From Paracoccaceae bacterium (lineage in GTDB: Bacteria; Pseudomonadota; Alphaproteobacteria; Rhodobacterales; Rhodobacteraceae): a stretch of DNA of 5,593 nt. The notes beneath the pieces were generated by a model. The model did not search any database. It was not told the origin of the DNA and saw only the letters and a program-made list of their open reading frames with translations. Each line of letters starts with the position of its first letter. Position 1 is the first letter of the stretch. A program made the translations under genes and the position numbers. The stretch is taken from NCBI GenBank assembly GCA_007131945.1, contig SLPP01000272.1, positions 1 through 5,593 on the forward strand, given 5' to 3'. Of this stretch, positions 1-5,593 are shown piece by piece.

Positions 1-1
1 G

Positions 2-2194
<2,193 letters not shown>

Positions 2195-2215
2195 CGGCGC
2201 GGCGGAGCGGAAGAC

Positions 2216-2247
2216 GGACGGCGCCCCGATCCTTCGGGGCGCCGTTC
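2216..2247 (+). terminator. Stem-loop terminator of katG
   Basis: A perfect 12-base-pair GC-rich stem (arms 2218-2229 and 2234-2245, loop TCCT) begins 23 bases after the katG stop codon. A G-U and a G-C pair extend it to 2216/2247. Only two T's follow, then CCCC, so it is an intrinsic-type hairpin without a proper U-tract. A second small hairpin (CCCCG, loop TTC, CGGGG; 2247-2259) follows directly. The stem could also act on transcripts arriving from the opposite strand. Confidence 0.75.
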
Positions 2248-2342
2248 CCCGTTCCGGGGGGAAGCCTCACGCCCCCCGCCACGCCCCGCCCATGCGCCGT
2301 CCGGTTGCTCTGTGGGGGAGGCGCAGCTCTACCGGGGGCGGG

Positions 2343-2359
2343 CTGCTCAATTTGAGCAG
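2343..2359. repeat. 17-base palindrome, possible operator
   Basis: CTGCTCA and TGAGCAG form perfect 7-base arms around ATT, at the edge of an AT-rich patch. The size and symmetry suit a dimeric regulator, but no clear promoter or gene lies next to it, so the function is unknown. As RNA it would make only a small hairpin with no T-run. Confidence 0.4.
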
Positions 2360-2501
2360 GTCACTTAAATATCTCATCAATATGGAAAAAATGAAATTTG
2401 GAAACCATCTGGAGACCCTTTCCCGGGCCTCGGCCGGGGTCGGATTCCGGACCGGGTCGGGACCAGGCCGCCGCGGCAGGCCTCGAATCCGGTCGCCCGG
2501 C

Positions 2502-2544
2502 GCCGCAGGCGCTTACCAGACGCGGCAGGCGCGTTACGTGACGC
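2502..2544. repeat. Imperfect tandem repeat, two units of about 22 bases
   Basis: The segments 2502-2523 and 2522-2544 share the pattern GCnGCAGGCGC, then TTAC, then GACGC, with a few mismatches and a one-base length difference. A further partial copy (GCGGCAGGC) lies at 2473-2481. Function unknown; GC-rich sequence makes chance similarity possible. Confidence 0.35.
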
Positions 2545-2621
2545 CGCGTCGCGCCGCCGCGCGAAAGTTTCATTGTGGTTAATTTCTCGGGACTTGCAAA
2601 TAATATCAGTTACTTGACGAA

Positions 2622-2639
2622 CGGTCCGCCAGCGGACCG
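2622..2639 (-). terminator. Hairpin downstream of mtaB, candidate terminator
   Basis: Eight-base arms CGGTCCGC and GCGGACCG are separated by only two bases. The hairpin lies about 58 bases beyond the mtaB stop codon in the direction of mtaB transcription. Only TT follows on that strand, so it is a weak intrinsic terminator at best. Its position, paired with the katG terminator in a convergent layout, is the main argument for the role. Confidence 0.4.
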
Positions 2640-2696
2640 CCGCGTTTTCGGCGCCGTTCGGGTACGGCTCGGGCGCGATCGATGCGGCCGCCGGCC

Positions 2697-3950
2697 TCAG
2701 GCCAGGAGCCGGTCGCCGTCATGCCCGCGGATCGTCGCGCCGACGATCTGCCCGACCGGTCCGGGCCGGGCGAAGGCGACCTCGGCGAACTGTTCGGTGC
2801 GTCCCAGATGCGGGCTCTCCATCAGCACCGCATGCGCGCGACCGACCTGCGCGGCCAGATGCGCCTCTGCCCGCGCCGCGCCCGCCGCGCGCAGCCGAGC
2901 CGCCCGTTCGCGGATCGCCGGCCCCGGCACCTGCGGCATGCGCGCCGCCGGCGTCCCCTTGCGCGGGCTGTAGGGGAAGACATGCAGCCAGGTCAGGCCG
3001 CAGTCCTCGACCAGCTTCAGCGAGTTCTCGAACATCGCCTCGGTTTCGGTCGGAAAGCCGGCGATGATGTCGGCGCCGAAGACGATATCGGGCCGCAGGC
3101 GCCGCGCCGCCTCGCAGAAGGCGATCGCGTCGTCGCGCAGATGGCGCCGCTTCATCCGCTTGAGGATCAGGTCGTCGCCCGCCTGCAGGCTGAGATGCAG
3201 ATGCGGCATCAGGCGCGGCTCGGTCGCGATCGCCTCCATCAGCGCCGGATCGGCCTCGATCGAATCGATCGAGCTGATCCGCAGCCGCTTCAGGTCCGGC
3301 ACCAGCCGCAGGATGCGGCGCACCAGATCGCCCAGCCGCGGCCGCGCCGGCAGGTCGGCTCCCCAGCTGGTCAGGTCAACCCCGGTCAGCACCACCTCGT
3401 TGTAGCCCCGCCCGACCAGCCGCCGGATCTGCTCGACCACCACCCCGGCGGGGACCGAGCGCGAATTCCCGCGGCCATAGGGGATGATGCAGAAGGTGCA
3501 GCGATGGTCGCAGCCGTTCTGCACCTGGACATAGGCGCGCGCACGGGTGCCGAAGCCGTCGATCAGGTGGCCCGCCGTCTCCGCGACGCTCATGATGTCG
3601 TCGACCTGCACGCGCTCGGTCGCGCCGATCAGGTCGGGCGCGAGCCCGGCCCAGGTCGATGGCTGCATCTTGGCATGGTTGCCGATCACCCGCGTCACCT
3701 CGGGCATGGCGGCGAAGGTCTCGGGCTCGGTCTGCGCCGCGCAGCCGGTGACGATGATCGGCGCCTCGGGATGCGCGCGGCGCAGGCGCCGGATTTCCTG
3801 GCGCGCCTTGCGCACCGCCTCGGCGGTGACCGCGCAGGTATTGACGACCACCGCGTCGCGCAGTCCCGCCCGGGCGGCCAGCGCCTTCATCGCCTCGGTC
3901 TCGTAGGCGTTGAGCCGGCAGCCGAGCGTGGCGAAGACCGGCGCGGTCAT
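2697..3950 (-). CDS. mtaB: tRNA t6A37 methylthiotransferase MtaB (radical SAM)
   Basis: This 417-residue enzyme is predicted to add a methylthio group to C2 of N6-threonylcarbamoyladenosine at position 37 of ANN-decoding tRNAs, giving ms2t6A. The N-terminal UPF0004 domain carries three cluster cysteines, Cys11 (TLGCRLN), Cys39 (NTCAVT) and Cys70 (VTGC). The radical SAM domain has the CxxxCxxC motif at Cys147, Cys151 and Cys154, in the context [16 protein letters not shown] short TRAM-like region closes the protein from about residue 368. TLGCRLN with NTCAVT separates MtaB from MiaB and RimO, although the subfamily call is from memory and not from a tree. The ATG overlaps the dapF stop as ATGA, which suggests translational coupling; no strong Shine-Dalgarno is visible. 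A tRNA-Lys(TTT) gene, coding for the best-known substrate, lies just beyond dapF. Confidence 0.93.
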   Translation of the reverse strand: MTAPVFATLGCRLNAYETEAMKALAARAGLRDAVVVNTCAVTAEAVRKARQEIRRLRRAHPEAPIIVTGCAAQTEPETFAAMPEVTRVIGNHAKMQPSTWAGLAPDLIGATERVQVDDIMSVAETAGHLIDGFGTRARAYVQVQNGCDHRCTFCIIPYGRGNSRSVPAGVVVEQIRRLVGRGYNEVVLTGVDLTSWGADLPARPRLGDLVRRILRLVPDLKRLRISSIDSIEADPALMEAIATEPRLMPHLHLSLQAGDDLILKRMKRRHLRDDAIAFCEAARRLRPDIVFGADIIAGFPTETEAMFENSLKLVEDCGLTWLHVFPYSPRKGTPAARMPQVPGPAIRERAARLRAAGAARAEAHLAAQVGRAHAVLMESPHLGRTEQFAEVAFARPGPVGQIVGATIRGHDGDRLLA

Positions 3951-4783
3951 GCCAGGCCCGCGAGGAAACCGGCGCCGAGCCTGCCCTCGAAGACATGCGC
4001 GACCGGCCCGCTCAGCCAGACCCCGTCATCGCGCTGCTCGACCTGCAGCTCGCCGCCATCGGCGACGATCGCGACGCGCCGGCCGGTCAGGCCGCGCCCC
4101 CGCGCCGCAACCGCCGCCGCGCAGGCGCCCGAGCCGCAGGCGAGCGTGATGCCCGTGCCGCGTTCCCAGACCCGCATGCGCAGCCGGTCGGGGCCGAGGC
4201 GGCTGACGAATTCCACGTTCGTGCCATCGGGGAAGAGCGGGTCGCGCTCGACCTCCGGTCCGCGCACCGAGAGCGCCACGGCTTCGGCATCGGCGACGAG
4301 GAAGACGCAATGCGGGTTGCCCATGCCCACCGCCACCGGGCCGCCGGCAAGCGGCAGATGCGCCGGATCGACCGCGCGGGCAAGCGGGATCTCGCGCCAG
4401 TCGGTCACCGGCGCGCCCATGTTGACCCAGATCGCGCCGTCGCGCCGCTCGGCCGCCAGTTCGCCGCGTGCGGTGCGGATCTCGAGCCGGTCGCGCCCGG
4501 TCTCCTCCATCACCAGCGCCGCGGCGCAGCGCGTGGCGTTGCCGCAGGCCCCGGCCCGCGTGCCGTCGGCGTTCCAGAAATCGAGGATGAGCGGCCCGCC
4601 GGCCTCGCCGCGCAGCTCGGCCAACTGGTCGAAGCCCACGCCGCGATGCCGGTCGCCGAGCGCGCGCGCCAGCGCAGGCGTCGTCATCGCCTCGCGCCCG
4701 CGCGAGTCGATCAGCACGAAGTCGTTGCCCGCCCCGTGCATCTTGCGAAAGGAGAGGCCGCCCTGGCCCGGCATCCGGTTCAT
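3947..4783 (-). CDS. dapF: Diaminopimelate epimerase DapF
   Basis: DapF converts LL-2,6-diaminopimelate to the meso form without a cofactor, the last step before lysine and the source of the peptidoglycan cross-linking residue; it is cytoplasmic. Counting from the ATG at 4783 (278 residues), the two catalytic cysteines are Cys80 (ACGNATRC) and Cys216 (ACGSGACA). Substrate-binding residues are also present: Asn20 (GAGNDF), Asn156 (GNPH), Asn189 (GTNVEF) and Glu207-Arg208 (ERGTG), close to their H. influenzae numbering. The start is uncertain. The frame is open back to a GTG at 4846, but those extra residues look non-conserved. ATGs at 4792, 4783 and 4774 all give normal lengths, and none has a clear Shine-Dalgarno. 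I chose 4783 because a candidate promoter would start transcription about there. It is the first gene of an operon with mtaB, overlapping it by four bases. Confidence 0.93.
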   Translation of the reverse strand: MNRMPGQGGLSFRKMHGAGNDFVLIDSRGREAMTTPALARALGDRHRGVGFDQLAELRGEAGGPLILDFWNADGTRAGACGNATRCAAALVMEETGRDRLEIRTARGELAAERRDGAIWVNMGAPVTDWREIPLARAVDPAHLPLAGGPVAVGMGNPHCVFLVADAEAVALSVRGPEVERDPLFPDGTNVEFVSRLGPDRLRMRVWERGTGITLACGSGACAAAVAARGRGLTGRRVAIVADGGELQVEQRDDGVWLSGPVAHVFEGRLGAGFLAGLA

Positions 4784-4789
4784 GCGGCG

Positions 4790-4819
4790 CATATAGTCGA
4801 AGCGGGGAGGCCATGCCAG
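4790..4819 (-). promoter_or_regulatory. Candidate promoter of dapF-mtaB
   Basis: On the minus strand, CTGGCA (4819-4814) and TATATG (4795-4790) lie 18 bases apart, each matching four of six sigma-70 consensus positions. The expected start, about seven bases on, falls at or near the ATG at 4783, so the message could be leaderless. This is a weak pattern match only. Confidence 0.3.
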
Positions 4820-4848
4820 AGCCACGCACCCCCGCCCCGTTTTCACCC

Positions 4849-4877
4849 TTGACCCCGTGCCCGCTTCTTTCTACTAC
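4849..4877 (+). promoter_or_regulatory. Promoter of tRNA-Lys
   Basis: TTGACC (4849-4854) and TACTAC (4872-4877) are separated by 17 bases, a good sigma-70 fit. Transcription would begin near 4884, about five bases before the mature tRNA 5' end. It points away from dapF. Confidence 0.65.
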
Positions 4878-4888
4878 CCGGCCGGTGC

Positions 4889-4963
4889 GGGCCCGTAGCT
4901 CAGTGGTAGAGCAGTTGACTTTTAATCAATTGGTCGGAGGTTCGAATCCTCCCGGGCTCACCA
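4889..4963 (+). tRNA. tRNA-Lys (anticodon TTT)
   Basis: A complete 75-base tRNA that folds by eye. The acceptor arms are GGGCCCG and CGGGCTC with one G-U pair. The D stem is GCTC/GAGC. The anticodon stem is GTTGA/TCAAT with the seven-base loop CTTTTAA. The T stem is GGAGG/CCTCC around TTCGAAT. The discriminator is A, and CCA is encoded in the gene. The anticodon TTT at 4921-4923 reads AAA and AAG lysine codons. U36 and A37 are present, as required for t6A37 and hence for MtaB action. It has its own promoter and diverges from dapF. The 3' half is a typical target for tyrosine recombinases, and the composition changes directly after it. Confidence 0.97.
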
Positions 4964-5177
4964 ATAAATCATAGACTTAGAAAAAGATTGCCCCGCCACC
5001 CCAAGCCTGTTTTGTTCTGGGGTAACGTCAGGGGTAACAATTGGCGATTTTGGCTCAACGAGAAGAAATTCGTGTTCGTTGTGGGCGGGGTGTCAACGGA
5101 GGGCAGCCGTCCACCAAGGCTCACGGTAGGTGTACGTCGAAATCGGGTCGCCGAAGATCTGCGCGGTGTGCGGCGCG
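4964..5177. other. Lower-GC junction DNA between tRNA-Lys and transposase remnant
   Basis: Composition drops sharply right after the tRNA CCA, most clearly from 4964 to about 5080. No gene is supported: short frames on both strands lack Shine-Dalgarnos and recognisable motifs. It contains a GGGGTAAC direct repeat, a hairpin formed by ACCCCA (4998-5003) and TGGGGT (5018-5023), and a distant inverted repeat CCCCGCC/GGCGGGG (4991-4997 and 5084-5090). I interpret it as the remains of an element integrated at the tRNA, but no integrase or second tRNA-end copy is in view. Confidence 0.45.
5019..5038. repeat. Direct repeat GGGGTAAC x2
   Basis: Two exact copies of GGGGTAAC (5019-5026 and 5031-5038) lie 12 bases apart, about 55 bases after the tRNA. 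Short spaced direct repeats near a tRNA end can be recombinase arm-type sites, which is a guess here. Confidence 0.5.
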
Positions 5178-5593
5178 GGCGTTGGTGAGAAGCGCAAGCT
5201 TGCCGTCGAAGAGCCGGGCCTCGGCGAGGGGGACCTCATCCACGCTCCAGCTGAAACGGTCGGCGTGCAGGTCGGCTTTGAGGAAGCGCGTCATCTCGGC
5301 TTCGGCCATCGCGCGGGAGAAACGGCTGTAGGCGTCGCGGTCGGAGGCGCGGCGGCCGCGGGCGGTCTGGCCGTCCGGACCCAAATCCTCCACCGGAGGA
5401 TTTGCCGCTCCGCGGTCCGGTCCGAACTCCTGGGCATTGAGTTTGGCAACCATCTGCTCGGCCATGGCCTCGAGTTGATCGATGCGGGCGCGGCGTCGTT
5501 CGGACTGCTCGGCCGCGCGCAGGGGATCATGGGCGACGATCAGGCGGTGGCCGGTGAAGCGGCTCTCGGCCAGCCCGGCCTCGTCGAAGGTGA
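5121..5593 (-). pseudogene. Broken DDE transposase fragment, IS1634/IS4-like, cut by right edge
   Basis: The minus-strand frame is open from the window edge (first full codon at 5591) to a stop at 5121, so its true start lies outside. Recognisable stretches, in order, are RLIVAHDPLRAAEQ, a charged segment ending in LEAMAEQMVAKLNAQ, RGRRASDRDAYSRF, FLKADLHADRFSWSVDE, and LFDGKLALLTNA. This order resembles the middle of IS1634-type transposases of the IS4 superfamily, recalled from memory without a search. After TNA (about base 5178) the similarity stops. The last 18 or so residues look unrelated, and the expected C-terminal part with the catalytic glutamate region (like ADIERGFRVLKSEI) is missing, so it is very probably inactive. 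An extra stretch of about 20 residues sits between KLNAQ and RGRR and contains a DNA palindrome. Confidence 0.65.
5375..5420. repeat. Compound palindrome inside the transposase frame
   Basis: The inner arms CAAATCCTCC (5382-5391) and GGAGGATTTG (5395-5404) are perfect 10-base inverted copies around ACC. Outer arms CCGGACC (5375-5381) and GGTCCGG (5414-5420) add seven pairs, with nine unpaired bases (5405-5413) on one side only. On the minus strand it reads through without a stop as part of AANPPVEDLGPDG. It looks like a REP- or Rickettsia-palindrome-like repeat inserted in frame; copies elsewhere in the genome would be needed to prove that. Confidence 0.7.

Larger units (their letters stand above)
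2260..2621. other. Convergent intergenic region with AT-rich patches, no supported gene
   Basis: Between the katG terminator and the probable mtaB hairpin I find no convincing gene. Two AT-rich patches (about 2360-2410 and 2570-2620) stand out against very GC-rich surroundings, with a structured GC-rich block between them. The longest local frames, a plus-strand one starting at 2382 or 2391 and a minus-strand one starting at 2573, have no Shine-Dalgarno and encode arginine/proline-rich low-complexity peptides. I tried sigma-70 hexamers on both strands and found no pair with good matches and spacing. A small RNA or a decayed gene is possible but not shown. Confidence 0.5.

Noticed and set aside
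2480..2500. CTCGAATCC followed by CGCCCGG, resembling the tRNA-Lys T-loop and 3' end (possible att copy)
   Set aside because: Only eight bases (TCGAATCC) match in a row, the acceptor strand and CCA do not, and no tRNA can be folded here.
2361..2573. Minus-strand 70-residue frame in the same intergenic region
   Set aside because: Low-complexity basic peptide with no ribosome binding site and no similarity I recognise.
2382..2582. Small plus-strand peptide of about 67 residues beginning MEKMKFGNHLETL
   Set aside because: No Shine-Dalgarno, no convincing promoter, and after the first 15 residues it becomes an Arg/Gly/Pro-rich sequence typical of non-coding GC-rich DNA.
2682..4796. A 704-codon open plus-strand frame antisense to mtaB and dapF
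   Set aside because: It is rich in Arg, Ala, Pro and His with no recognisable domain and covers two clear genes on the other strand. Long antisense frames are normal in GC-rich coding DNA.
5091..5119. TTGACA on the minus strand as a -35 box
   Set aside because: At 17 bases the would-be -10 is ACGAAT, only three of six matches, and no gene follows in that direction.
4988..5188. Plus-strand frame of 66 codons starting with TTG after the tRNA
   Set aside because: Rare start codon, no ribosome binding site, no motif, and it spans the direct repeat and runs into the transposase remnant on the other strand.

Overview
This GC-rich window (low-GC patches only in intergenic DNA) looks like chromosomal DNA of an alphaproteobacterium, most likely of the Rhodobacterales. 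That placement is an inference from codon composition, the dapF-mtaB gene pair and the protein style; no marker in the window is decisive.

Layout. (1) Bases 1-2194, plus strand: a complete katG for a catalase-peroxidase with every catalytic residue present, followed at once by a strong stem-loop terminator (2216-2247). (2) Bases 2195-2696: a roughly 500-base convergent intergenic region. It has unexpected AT-rich patches, a 17-base palindrome, an imperfect tandem repeat and a hairpin suited to ending mtaB transcription, but no gene I can support. (3) Bases 2697-4783, minus strand: a two-gene operon, dapF then mtaB, joined by an ATGA stop/start overlap. (4) Bases 4889-4963, plus strand: a complete tRNA-Lys(TTT) with encoded CCA and a good sigma-70-type promoter, divergent from dapF. 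(5) Bases 4964-5593: lower-GC, apparently foreign sequence beginning at the tRNA 3' end, then a broken DDE transposase (IS1634/IS4-like) running leftwards from beyond the right edge. That transposase frame carries what looks like an in-frame palindromic insert.

How the genes relate. KatG detoxifies hydrogen peroxide and stands alone here. dapF, mtaB and the tRNA share a lysine theme. DapF makes meso-diaminopimelate, the direct precursor of lysine and a peptidoglycan component. MtaB-family enzymes methylthiolate t6A37 in ANN-decoding tRNAs, of which tRNA-Lys(UUU) is the classic substrate, and the adjacent gene encodes that tRNA. The tRNA 3' end is also a typical integration site, and the material after it looks like a decayed island or IS graveyard. 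I see no intact undescribed system; the most interesting signals are the in-frame palindromic insert, the lysine cluster and the odd convergent intergenic region.
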